NCBI GenBank assembly: GCA_046331665.1
Contig: JAXLQK010000036.1
Location: 3,587 to 67,586 of the forward strand
From: CAWBAT01 sp046331665
GTDB lineage: Bacteria > Acidobacteriota > Terriglobia > Versatilivoradales > Versatilivoraceae
Length of the DNA stretch: 64,000 bases
Reading direction: 5' to 3'
Under the pieces are notes generated by a model, which was not told the origin of the DNA, made no database searches, and saw nothing but the letters and a program-made list of their open reading frames with translations. The position numbers were made by a program, and so were the translations under genes. The stretch's first letter is position 1, and each line of letters begins with the position of its first letter. This document shows, in pieces, positions 55,663-64,000 of this stretch.

Positions 55663-58600
55663 TTAAGGGGCGCTGGTCACAAAAGCACCGTCGCCCGTTC
55701 GCTGGCCTGCCTGGCTTCCATCGTTGATTACGGAATAAACGATGAATGGATTAACTCCACCAGTTCTTTGGATTCTAGCGTATCCCTGGCCGACGCCCGG
55801 GGCATACTGGGAAAGGACGGTTCCGTACTGTCTCCAACGCTTTGCCTCTAACGCCGGAATCTGGACAGTGCTGGCCTTTGTGCCTGTATCTCCATTGAAG
55901 AAATCAATCGTGAAAGTGTCGGAGCTCTCTTCAACCTCTCCGGTGTTGATCAGAGCCAGGTTGGTTCGATTCTCGGCATTCTGCTGCAATCCGTAAATCC
56001 AGGTAGAAGGAGTCGAGGCGGAACCGTAGGGAACAGCGGTGTAAAACAGTCCATAGCGCCCTCCCCCTCCGGGCGTCGAAGTTCTCGCGCCCAAGAAAAT
56101 CCCGGTCATGTCATTACCACTTGTCGTTACAAAAACCGCCCCTGCAAGTGCGGGACCGGGGGAGCCCAAGCCCAACGCGCCATGCGTCCGCATATACTGG
56201 ACGAAGTCTGGAATGATCAATTGCTCCCCTGGGCTCACGGTCAAGCTTATTGAAGCGGTTTTGTTGGGGGTGGTTATCGAATCGGAGACAAAGCTCAAGT
56301 TTAAGATTTTGCCGAAGAACCCCCAATTGGCAATCGTAAGCTCGGTGTTGAAGGCATTCGTCTCGACGATCACGGGGAGAGTTAACCCTTCTTTACCATC
56401 CAAGGCAGATTCCAAAATGGGAGGGATAAACGAACCGTCAGAATTAGCCTGGTCGTTTACTACGGCATAAGCGTAGTAAGGTGCATTTCCTGAAATCCGT
56501 TGGATTCGAACAAACCCATTATCCAAATTCAAGCCGTTGGACTGCAGGATTCCAGAAATCTGCTTGAATCCTCCAACCGGTAGTGTCTCATCGGGCAAGT
56601 CTTGTGAAAAATTGGAGTTGGAACCGGAAAAGACGGTCAGGCGCAAGGTCAGGGGTCCATCATTAACTCCCCCGGCATTTTGAATGGCCACGTTACTCCG
56701 GTCATTTGAATTTTGACGCAATCCACAAAGGTAGGAAGTGGCTTTCAAAGCGGCACTTGCCGAGATTCCCGCATAGGCTAACCCGGCGCGTCCATTGGAA
56801 ACTGCCGTGGCGGTTCGTACTGTGGCTGCGGCGTCGGATGAAGAAGACAAGTTTGTGAATCTCAGCATTAACGTGCCCCCGCGGTTCCCAGAACTTGGGA
56901 TGGGAATCCCCAAGCCTCTCAAATACGTTATTGCATCAGAAATCACAACTTGTTGCCCGGCTCCCAGGGTCGTATTGGTGGAACCTGTCACCTCAAAGGA
57001 GGCTGTATAGTAAAGATTTACATTCGCAGTTTTGCTCCCGCGATTGGTCAGCGTTAGTTCCGAAGTGAAGAATGAGTTGTTCAGTCCCGTCGAGGAAAGA
57101 ACGACGGGGACAAAAAGAACGGAAGAAGTGGAATCTGAGATTTTTGCGATAAAACCATCGCTTGCCCCCCCTGCTAGGCTGGATTGGAAGGGAGTCTGCG
57201 TTGGAAAATTAGCAGAGCTGGTGTTCCCCACGACATATGCATTTCCAGCCCCGTCGACGGTAATTCCTTGAGCGGCGTCATCACCGCTTCCTCCTAAATA
57301 AGAGGCGTACACGATGTCTGATCCGGAAGGATTGACCTTCATGATGAAAGCATCCGTAGCTCCTCCTGTTTTTGAATTCTGAAAAGCAGCGATCCGAGGG
57401 AAATTCTTTGAACTTGTGGCGCCGGTCACAAGAGCATTTCCAGACGCGTCCACAGCGATATCTCTTGCCTCACTTCCTGTAATTCCGCTTAGATAACTGG
57501 AATAAAAAATGGCGCTCCCCGTTGAATTCAGCTTGCTGACAAAACCGTCGGTTGCTCCGGATTGCAAGGTCTTTTGAAAGGCATTCCCGCTGACGGGGAA
57601 ATTGGTTGAACTCGTTGTACCTGTAAGATAAACATTGCCACTGGAATCCAGCGCAATCCCGTAACCGGTGTCATCACCGGCTCCACCGAGATATGTGGAA
57701 TAGACGAGCGTTGGACCGGATGTATTAACCTTCAGGACGAATACGTCGAATGGCGTTCCCGGAGTTCCACCTCCGTTAGTCTTTTGCAAGGCATTTTTTG
57801 TGGGGAAGTCGGCAGAGGCGGTCCTTCCGGTGACGTAAATGTTGGAACCGCCATCAGAGACAACTTCAAAGGCTTCATCGACGTTGGTTCCGCCAAAATA
57901 GGTTGAAAAGCCAAAATTGAGGCCCCCGGCATTAATTCGGGTGATGAAGGCGTCTGCCGGGCCATTGGGAATCGCGCTCTGCAGTGTGTTGACCGTCGGG
58001 AAATTTAAGGAATCCGTGGATCCAACGACATAAATATTGCCGGCGCTGTCCACCGCGACACTTCGTGCTGCGTCATTTCCACTTCCTCCAAGATAGGTGG
58101 ATAAAAATACAGTTGAGCCGGTCGGATCCATCTTGGTGACAAAGGCTTCTTGAAGGCCTTTGGAGCTGGGTTGAATGGCGCTTACCGTCAAGAAATTTGC
58201 CGAGAGCGTATTTCCCGCAATGTAGATATTCCCAGACGCGTCAAGAACAATTCGTTCTGGGATGTCATCAAAGGCTCCACCGAGATAAGTGGAAAAGATG
58301 AGCGCCGTTCCCTCGGGATTGAATTTCGAAACAAAGACATCTGCCTGTCCATGGTTGATGATGGTATAGCCATTGACGATAGGAAAATCCGTAGACTGGG
58401 TCGATCCCGTGACGTAAGCGTTTCCCGCCGGGTCGACGGCAACCGAGGTGATGCCGTCTATCCCCGTTTTCCCACCTAGGTACGTCGAATAAGTCAATAC
58501 GGGATCAATAATGAGCGGTAAGGCAGAATTGTAGGCTTCGGTCAACTCAAACCCGACCATTTGATTTTTTCCAATCACAAAGCTTCCAGAAACTTCATGC

Positions 58601-59382
58601 CGGATTCCATTTTCCATTTGGTAGATCAAGGGCTTTCGTTGCGTCACATCCCCCGCCGAGGTTTCCAGAACCAAGTTGCCGTCGGCGTCTTCATGAATTC
58701 GCTTCGTGCCTTGAAATTGAAATTGGATTGCCTTGTAATTTGCTCCTGGCGATACAATGAAATCGTATTCCAGTTGCCGCTGGTTGCCATAGAAGCTCAG
58801 GTCGATTCCAGGATAGATCTGCTGGTACCCGATCCGGGAGTAATTGGGAATATTCTTGTGCCATTGGCTTGGGTCGTTGCCGAAAAAATAATTACTCTTG
58901 CTTGCTAGAGATTCTTGGCCCGTGATTTGGACTTCTGAATTGCTATTAACCAATTTCATCCGCAAAAGAGAACAGGTTCGATGATTCATTAGCTTCCTTG
59001 GCTTGGAAGTCTCCACATCTGACTTTTCTGCCCGGGGCTGATTGGCCAATTGCCAAACTATTTCAGAAGGCATCAGGAACAAATTGTAAGCAGGGCTCCG
59101 GCTAAGAAATTTCACCTTTTTGTCGGCTTGGCCAACGTTTGGTTCGAAACTGAGTGGCAACTGGCCAAAACTTTGAGAAATTTGGGCCTGAGTGAATTCA
59201 CTCGCTTCTGGAATAGACGAGGATGGGTCGGAGGAGTTGCCGACAAAGTTTGGCTTAAGTGTTGAGCTATCAGCTCCTTGGGATTGAAATGAGATGAACA
59301 CCCTAAGCAGCCCACAAATCAGGAGAATCTTGCTCATTAGTCTTCTCTTGCCTAACGTTTTGAAAAATAAAGGTTTTTTCAC
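55663..59382 (-). CDS. Large secreted SBBP-repeat (seven-bladed beta-propeller) protein
   Basis: 1239 residues from GTG 59382, with AAGGAG eight bases upstream and a signal peptide (ILLICGLLRVFISFQSQGA). An N-terminal domain (about 60-290, with PLSFEPNVGQADKKVKFLSR) of the kind usually found before SBBP repeats is followed by seven repeats (about residues 295-735) of the form YSTYLGGxGxD...AVDxxGNxYVTGxTxSxNFP. Seven copies would make one propeller. The rest holds two beta-rich segments with related starts (LFVPVVLSSTGLNNSFFTSE and LTLPVIVETNAFNTELTI). Secreted or surface function is unknown; adhesion or polysaccharide binding is possible. No sorting signal was identified. Confidence 0.85.
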   Translation of the reverse strand: MKKPLFFKTLGKRRLMSKILLICGLLRVFISFQSQGADSSTLKPNFVGNSSDPSSSIPEASEFTQAQISQSFGQLPLSFEPNVGQADKKVKFLSRSPAYNLFLMPSEIVWQLANQPRAEKSDVETSKPRKLMNHRTCSLLRMKLVNSNSEVQITGQESLASKSNYFFGNDPSQWHKNIPNYSRIGYQQIYPGIDLSFYGNQRQLEYDFIVSPGANYKAIQFQFQGTKRIHEDADGNLVLETSAGDVTQRKPLIYQMENGIRHEVSGSFVIGKNQMVGFELTEAYNSALPLIIDPVLTYSTYLGGKTGIDGITSVAVDPAGNAYVTGSTQSTDFPIVNGYTIINHGQADVFVSKFNPEGTALIFSTYLGGAFDDIPERIVLDASGNIYIAGNTLSANFLTVSAIQPSSKGLQEAFVTKMDPTGSTVFLSTYLGGSGNDAARSVAVDSAGNIYVVGSTDSLNFPTVNTLQSAIPNGPADAFITRINAGGLNFGFSTYFGGTNVDEAFEVVSDGGSNIYVTGRTASADFPTKNALQKTNGGGTPGTPFDVFVLKVNTSGPTLVYSTYLGGAGDDTGYGIALDSSGNVYLTGTTSSTNFPVSGNAFQKTLQSGATDGFVSKLNSTGSAIFYSSYLSGITGSEARDIAVDASGNALVTGATSSKNFPRIAAFQNSKTGGATDAFIMKVNPSGSDIVYASYLGGSGDDAAQGITVDGAGNAYVVGNTSSANFPTQTPFQSSLAGGASDGFIAKISDSTSSVLFVPVVLSSTGLNNSFFTSELTLTNRGSKTANVNLYYTASFEVTGSTNTTLGAGQQVVISDAITYLRGLGIPIPSSGNRGGTLMLRFTNLSSSSDAAATVRTATAVSNGRAGLAYAGISASAALKATSYLCGLRQNSNDRSNVAIQNAGGVNDGPLTLRLTVFSGSNSNFSQDLPDETLPVGGFKQISGILQSNGLNLDNGFVRIQRISGNAPYYAYAVVNDQANSDGSFIPPILESALDGKEGLTLPVIVETNAFNTELTIANWGFFGKILNLSFVSDSITTPNKTASISLTVSPGEQLIIPDFVQYMRTHGALGLGSPGPALAGAVFVTTSGNDMTGIFLGARTSTPGGGGRYGLFYTAVPYGSASTPSTWIYGLQQNAENRTNLALINTGEVEESSDTFTIDFFNGDTGTKASTVQIPALEAKRWRQYGTVLSQYAPGVGQGYARIQRTGGVNPFIVYSVINDGSQAGQRTGDGAFVTSAP

Positions 59383-59819
59383 GGTCCAACTCCTTCAGAC
59401 TGGGAATGAAACTGTCATGACTTATCGACTTTCTTGCCCTTTTGAATTAATTCTTAGAATGTGGCGTTTTTCTTGTCCGTTTGCCAGATTCCGGTAAGTT
59501 TGGAGGCGAGAGAGTCAGAATCTCGGTTCGAGCAAGCCCATTTGGACGCAATGTCGGAGCGGGTCGAAGGTCAAATCGGCCATTCCCTAATAATTTGAAG
59601 CAAAATTTCCGCTTTATCCTCGTCGGCTTCTGAGTCGAAGCCGAGGCAAAGGTTGAAGCCGGTCCATCTTGAAATTTGTACAAGAGCTATTGCTTGAGTT
59701 AGATCTGCCGACGAGAATTGGAACCGGGGTTCTCAGTTGAGGGTTGATCTCGGTAGTTCCTTAAATGAGAGATTACTGTCACTTGGGGCAATTTTATGGA
59801 AGATAGGCTATAGGGCAAG
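59383..59819. other. Divergent intergenic region with a hairpin
   Basis: 437 bases between the divergent SBBP and spermidine-synthase-like genes. It contains the stem CGGCTTC/GAAGCCG (59624-59630 and 59637-59643) with a 6-base loop. Promoters for both flanking genes must lie here, but no convincing hexamer pairs were found. No small gene was recognised. Confidence 0.45.
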
Positions 59820-61913
59820 ATGCCACTGCAATACCAGAAACGAAATCGCTGGGAATTGTTTTTGATGAGCAGCGTCTCGCTCTTCCTGGAATTAGCTGTC
59901 ATCCGATGGCTTTCCTCGGAAATAAGAATTTTCGCATATTTTAAGAATCTTCCCTTAATGGCGGCTTTTCTCGGATTCGGAGTGGGATTCTATTTGCATG
60001 AGAAAGCTGATCGTCTTTTTCCCTGGTTTCCTCGACTCGTTTGTATTCTGACCGTCGTGATCAGTGCCGCGATTGCCTTCGGGATTACCCACATCGTGTT
60101 TGTCGATCCATTGCAATTTTTCTTACTCGGTGGAGGGTTCAGCTGGAATTTTGCCGACAAAACGCAGCAGTTTCTTCAGATCAGTAAAGCTCTGGTGGTG
60201 ATTGTATCTGTCTTCTTCCTGGTCATGATGGTTTTCGCGACTCTGGTGGCCAAAATGGGAGAAATATTAAACAGAGAAAAACCACTGATTGGGTATTCCA
60301 TTAATATTGGTGGAAGTTTGCTGGGGATCGCAACCTTTTCGCTGGTGTCCTATCTCGAGTGGCCCCCTATCCTTTGGCTGGTTCTGGTCTATTTGCCGCT
60401 TCTTTATTTCTACCGCAGGCGTATCACGCCAAGCCTTGTTTATTTTTCGGCCTCTTTGATCTTCGTGTTCTTGGTGGGATGGCTTAACCCGGCCATTTGG
60501 TCCCCGTATTACCGAGTGATGGTCAAAAGCTTTCAATCTCCGACAGAGCCTACGATAACCAAGGTCTTGGTCAATTATGATGGATTTCAGGTAATAGAGG
60601 ACTTATCTTTCGAGCATCTCAAGACCTATCCTGAAGAGATCCAGAAAAAGTTTAACCGGCATTACAACATTCCCTATTTCTTAAGCAGGAAGAAGATTGA
60701 ATCGGTATTGATACTGGGTGGCGGGTCTGGCAATGATGCTGCGGCTGCGTTAAGGAATGGTGCCAATCGTGTCGATGTGGTCGAGATTGATCCTGTCATT
60801 GCTGAACTGGGAAGGAGCCAACACCCTGAAAAGCCCTATCATTCTGCCAACGTAAATCTATACATTGATGATGCTCGCTCGTTCCTGCAAAAAACTTCTC
60901 AAAAATACGACCTGGTTGTTTTTGCCACGTTGGACAGTCACACGGTATTTTCGTCATTGTCTTCGCTGCGGCTGGATAATTTTGTCTTTACCAAAGAGAG
61001 TGTGCGTAGCGCCAGCATTCTCCTGAACCCGGGAGGAGGCATTGCCATCAATTTTCTAAATACCAAAGACTGGTTGTTTTCCCGGCATTTCCTGACCTTG
61101 AGCGAAGCGACCAATGCTCCTCCTCTCGTCTACACAAGCCCGGTTAACGGGGAGGTTATTCTCCTGGGAGGAGAGCTATTTGATCCAAAACGTAATCCTG
61201 GAATAACAAATTACGAACCTGTGGAGGTTTCGCTAGGCCACTCAATAGTCGAAGCCACCAGTGATGATTGGCCGTTTTTGTTTCTGCAAAGGAGAGGAGT
61301 GCCGTTTCACTACATCCTTCCCCTCTCGATCATTCTCATGCTTTCGTTTGTCCCCCTTTACAAGGCAGGGATGAGGTTCGCTGATGTAGATTGGCATTTG
61401 TTCTCCATGGGGGCAGCCTTTCTCTTAATAGAGACCAAGGCGGTAACCACCCTGGCCTTAATTTTTGGCTCGACCTGGATGGTCAATGCGGTCGTCTTGG
61501 CTGCCATCATGATCATGATTCTGGCCTCAAACCTTGTGGTTTCGAAACTCTCCTCACTCAGCTTCTCATTCCTCTACCTCGGACTTCTTGTGGCAGTCCT
61601 GTTCAACTATGGATTCTCGTTTGATTGGCTAAATCGATTTTCTTGGGAAATTGGGGCTCTGACCAGCGGCTCCATCATCGCCTTGCCGTTATTCTTCGCT
61701 TCCTTGATATTCGCCAAGGCTTTCTCCAAGGTGGAATCACCGAGCAGTGCCTTGGCGAGTAATCTACTGGGCGGGCTGGTTGGTGGTTTGCTTGAATATT
61801 TGGATATGTGGATGGGATTACGGACCTTGAACCTCATCGCCCTCTCGCTGTATTTAATTTCCGCGATTTGTTTGGTCTTCAAGCTGAGATCGCAACAGCG
61901 ATTCGTCAATTAA
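59820..61913 (+). CDS. Membrane-embedded spermidine-synthase-like protein
   Basis: 697 residues. About six N-terminal transmembrane helices, a soluble Rossmann methyltransferase-like domain (about residues 240-475) and about seven C-terminal helices. The soluble domain has the SAM-type loop VLILGGGSGNDAAAALR, acidic site VDVVEIDPVIAEL and the DDARSFL and LSSLRLDNFVFTKES blocks of the spermidine/spermine synthase fold. Such membrane-flanked proteins are common in acidobacteria and relatives and their reaction is unproven; polyamine synthesis should not be assumed. No speD or speE neighbour. Confidence 0.8.
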   Translation: MPLQYQKRNRWELFLMSSVSLFLELAVIRWLSSEIRIFAYFKNLPLMAAFLGFGVGFYLHEKADRLFPWFPRLVCILTVVISAAIAFGITHIVFVDPLQFFLLGGGFSWNFADKTQQFLQISKALVVIVSVFFLVMMVFATLVAKMGEILNREKPLIGYSINIGGSLLGIATFSLVSYLEWPPILWLVLVYLPLLYFYRRRITPSLVYFSASLIFVFLVGWLNPAIWSPYYRVMVKSFQSPTEPTITKVLVNYDGFQVIEDLSFEHLKTYPEEIQKKFNRHYNIPYFLSRKKIESVLILGGGSGNDAAAALRNGANRVDVVEIDPVIAELGRSQHPEKPYHSANVNLYIDDARSFLQKTSQKYDLVVFATLDSHTVFSSLSSLRLDNFVFTKESVRSASILLNPGGGIAINFLNTKDWLFSRHFLTLSEATNAPPLVYTSPVNGEVILLGGELFDPKRNPGITNYEPVEVSLGHSIVEATSDDWPFLFLQRRGVPFHYILPLSIILMLSFVPLYKAGMRFADVDWHLFSMGAAFLLIETKAVTTLALIFGSTWMVNAVVLAAIMIMILASNLVVSKLSSLSFSFLYLGLLVAVLFNYGFSFDWLNRFSWEIGALTSGSIIALPLFFASLIFAKAFSKVESPSSALASNLLGGLVGGLLEYLDMWMGLRTLNLIALSLYLISAICLVFKLRSQQRFVN

Positions 61914-62059
61914 TTCTTCGGGTTTGATTGTTCTTCCGATTCAATTCACTGGTTGGGGCCCCGTCAGCAGATGAGACATCATGGGCCGGAGTGAATAGAT
62001 TTCTTATGGGCGGGGTAGAATGGTCTTCTACTTGAGGCACCGTAACTGGATGGGATATA

Positions 62060-62719
62060 TCAGCGTTTGTTCGTCAGTAAGATGTACATGGCTCCGCAAC
62101 CGCCGTCACGAAGTTGAGCCGAAGTGTAGGCAATGACATGACGTCTGAGTCGGCGGGAGCGCAGCCATTTCTGGACATTTTCTTTCAGGACGGCTTGTCC
62201 ATCTTTTGAGTGTTGCCCGCGTCCGTGAACCACCCGAATGCAGCCAAGATTTTTTTGGAGGCTGGCTTTGAGAAATGCCTCGAATAATTCTTTGGCTTCA
62301 CGAAGATTCAAGCCGTGCAAATCCAAGGAGGCTTCAACCGTGAAGTGTCCCTTCCGAAGATTGCGAAGGAGGAATTTCCCTTTAGGGTGCGGCGCCCCCT
62401 CCACATACTCCCCGGTAGTTTCCAAATTAATGGAAGTTTTCCCCTGGATGAATTCGATAAATTCTTGAAGGCCCGATTCGTCATTCTTTAGAGAATGCTT
62501 GATTTTGGTGCGATACGAACGGGGGGCCCGAATGGAATCCCACATGGCGGGATTTACATCCTTCATCATATGGGCAAAGAGTTCTTCTTCCGTGAAACTC
62601 TTGGTTTGGTGTGCAGTGGTTGGAACTGAGTCCTGGCGGGTTCGTGAATGACGGGATGGCGGATGATGCAGCAGGGAGCGTAATTCGCTTAGGCTCTTGT
62701 AAGTCGTTGGCTTCCTCAT
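62060..62719 (-). CDS. Smr domain-containing protein
   Basis: 219 residues. The C-terminal Smr domain (about 125-219) shows the signatures DLHGLNLREAKELFEAFL, VVHGRGQHSKDG and the terminal GAMYILL. The N-terminal half is charged and resembles the YdaL/SmrA type rather than MutS2, because no MutS ATPase is attached. Smr domains are nucleases or bind RNA/DNA branch structures. The 62-base gap to the M1-like gene on the same strand suggests cotranscription. Confidence 0.88.
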   Translation of the reverse strand: MRKPTTYKSLSELRSLLHHPPSRHSRTRQDSVPTTAHQTKSFTEEELFAHMMKDVNPAMWDSIRAPRSYRTKIKHSLKNDESGLQEFIEFIQGKTSINLETTGEYVEGAPHPKGKFLLRNLRKGHFTVEASLDLHGLNLREAKELFEAFLKASLQKNLGCIRVVHGRGQHSKDGQAVLKENVQKWLRSRRLRRHVIAYTSAQLRDGGCGAMYILLTNKR

Positions 62720-62780
62720 TGCTTGAGCTTGATGTGCTTCTATCTGCTCCAGACTCGACTCTTGGTGAGTTCCCGCTCAG

Positions 62781-64000
62781 TTACTGAACGCTCTGATTCT
62801 TTCCCTCGTATTTGTAAGGCGTTTGGATGTATTTTTGGGCAATTTCCTGTGCCCCTTGGGAGTTGTCATTGGTATCGGCTGCTTTCTGGTATTCTCCTAG
62901 AGCCCGCTCGCGTTGCCCCAACACATCATAAATCTTGCCGAGATTGATATGGCACCAGACCTCGATCCACTTCGGCTCCAGGTTCCCGTTTAAAGCCTCC
63001 CGGAAGGAGTTTGCGGCGGAGTTATAACTACGCTGCTCAAACAGTGCTTCCCCGATTCTAAAATAAGCCAGCGAGCAGCGCTTGTTGAGTTCGATGGCTT
63101 TTTGATATTCAGAGATTGATTCGGCGATATCCCCTAAAGCCTTTTGTTCGTCCCCCTTGGCGATTGCCATCGAAACTTTGATCTCATCAGTCAGTCGAAG
63201 CAAGCGGAAATTGGGATCAATCTTGGCTTTTCGCGGCTTTCCGAAGGTGCCCACTGAGAAATTGGTCTCTGGGCCGATCATATCGACTTTCTTTATTTCC
63301 GGTTTTCCATCGGTCTCGATCAATATCTCGACAGGCATCCTGAAGGTGTCCAAGTCCTGTTTGATTGTCCCGGAAACTTTGAAACCTTCTTTCACCCGGT
63401 ACGTCGTGTAATCATACTGAATCTGGGGGATGCCGTTTTGATCGATCCACTCCGAGAAAAAATAGGTCAAGTCCTGGGCCAATATTTTTTCGGCTAGCTT
63501 CTTGAAGTCCTGAATCGATGCTTCTTGAAAACCAAAATTATAGACATACTCCTTGAGCAATTTTGAAAAAGCTTCGTCTCCCATGACTGTCCTGAGCATC
63601 AGGAAGACGTAAGCGCCTTTGCTCTTGAGAATCGAATTGTATTCAGGCGAGTAGAGCTGCAACTGATAGGCATTGCGAATCGTGCTCTTTTCCTCATGGA
63701 GGAGGGCGGCGACGGCTGTATCTTTCAACTCCTGGGTAAAACCGGCCTCGCTCGAGATACTCTCTTGATACAGCAGAGCCATGAAGCTTGCGAGCCCTTC
63801 TTTGAGCCAAAGATCCTGTGGGGACTTGGGGACGATCAGGTTTTGGGACCACTGGTAGGCTACTTCTCGAGCCAACAGATTTGCATTAGGGGGGCGATTA
63901 AAGGCCCTTTCTGCGAGAAATTCCATCCCGGGGGCCGAGTAGGCGAGCAAGGAATTGTTGTCGATCAAGGCAATTCTAAGGGCTCGAAAAGGGTAGGCCC
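62781..64000 (-). CDS. M1 peptidase-like protein with TPR tail, zinc histidines lost, 5' truncated by window
   Basis: The frame is open beyond base 64000, so the N-terminal part lies outside the window; the in-frame TTG at 63968 is not the real start. The visible part holds the M1-type catalytic region. The motif that should be HExxH reads LLAREVAYQWSQNL, so both histidine ligands are Arg and Tyr, whereas the third-ligand Glu is kept (DLWLKEGLASF) and the exopeptidase motif reads APGMEFLA. The C-terminus has TPR-like repeats (about residues 290-385, ISEYQKAIELNKRCSLAYF and others). It is probably a non-catalytic pseudo-peptidase or scaffold. It ends 62 bases before the Smr gene. Confidence 0.8.
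   Translation of the reverse strand, partial: AYPFRALRIALIDNNSLLAYSAPGMEFLAERAFNRPPNANLLAREVAYQWSQNLIVPKSPQDLWLKEGLASFMALLYQESISSEAGFTQELKDTAVAALLHEEKSTIRNAYQLQLYSPEYNSILKSKGAYVFLMLRTVMGDEAFSKLLKEYVYNFGFQEASIQDFKKLAEKILAQDLTYFFSEWIDQNGIPQIQYDYTTYRVKEGFKVSGTIKQDLDTFRMPVEILIETDGKPEIKKVDMIGPETNFSVGTFGKPRKAKIDPNFRLLRLTDEIKVSMAIAKGDEQKALGDIAESISEYQKAIELNKRCSLAYFRIGEALFEQRSYNSAANSFREALNGNLEPKWIEVWCHINLGKIYDVLGQRERALGEYQKAADTNDNSQGAQEIAQKYIQTPYKYEGKNQSVQ

Noticed and set aside
1..64000. CRISPR arrays, insertion sequences, integrases, phage genes
   Set aside because: No regularly spaced repeats and no transposase, integrase or phage protein was recognised on either strand.

Overview
The window looks like a chromosomal stretch of a Gram-negative, diderm bacterium, most probably an acidobacterium. 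This is inference, not proof. It rests on two large TonB-dependent receptors that carry an N-terminal carboxypeptidase-regulatory-like domain, a long secreted SBBP-repeat protein with a tail of the kind I associate with acidobacterial exported proteins, a meso-DAP type MurE, and the gene order mraZ...ftsZ followed elsewhere by tig-clpP-clpX-lon-engB. No rRNA, CRISPR array, insertion sequence or phage was seen. One tRNA gene is present.

Layout. 1-5038 (minus strand): an alpha-L-rhamnosidase with a frameshifted 3' end, a ZIP metal transporter and a divergent YchF-type GTPase. 5391-22678: a nearly complete division and cell wall (dcw) cluster on the plus strand: mraZ, rsmH, ftsL-like, ftsI (with PASTA), murE, murF, mraY, murD, ftsW, murG, murC, ftsQ, ftsA, ftsZ. 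A sigma70-like promoter and a 10-bp periodic MraZ-box array precede mraZ, and an internal promoter precedes ftsA. murB and ddl are not in the cluster. 22737-24984: a JAMM peptidase, a 2-hydroxyacid dehydrogenase and a cobalamin adenosyltransferase. 25038-33773: a metal-related accessory region. It holds a TonB receptor under a NikR-type operator, nikR itself, two small Cys-rich exported proteins flanking a cytochrome c', a second TonB receptor and a CPCC-motif beta-propeller protein. 34144-37090: a lone FlgM-like protein and a frameshifted exo-rhamnogalacturonan-lyase-like gene. 37277-45116: tRNA-Leu, then tig, clpP, clpX, lon, engB and rho (protein quality control, ribosome assembly and termination). 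45198-55311: cmk, a POT peptide transporter, lepA, a ROK kinase, icd, mdh, ilvD and a small GlsB-type membrane protein. 55663-64000: the 1239-aa SBBP protein, a membrane-embedded spermidine-synthase-like protein, an Smr protein and an M1-peptidase-like protein that has lost its zinc histidines and runs off the window.

How the parts work together. The dcw block supplies the UDP-MurNAc-pentapeptide and lipid II steps (MurC, D, E, F, MraY, MurG) together with the septal SEDS/PBP pair and the FtsQ/L/A/Z divisome. The 27-34 kb region looks like outer-membrane metal acquisition. The NikR box directly in front of the first receptor makes nickel (or cobalt) the best-supported substrate there. The second block (Cys-rich proteins, cytochrome c', receptor, CPCC protein) is most simply read as a copper- or heme-related exported system of unknown function.

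A caution. Reading frames break in at least four genes (the rhamnosidase 3' end, ftsA twice, the second TonB receptor once, and the lyase 5' end several times). In each case the conserved protein continues in another frame. For the essential ftsA this argues for base-calling errors rather than decay, so small indels elsewhere should be treated with suspicion.
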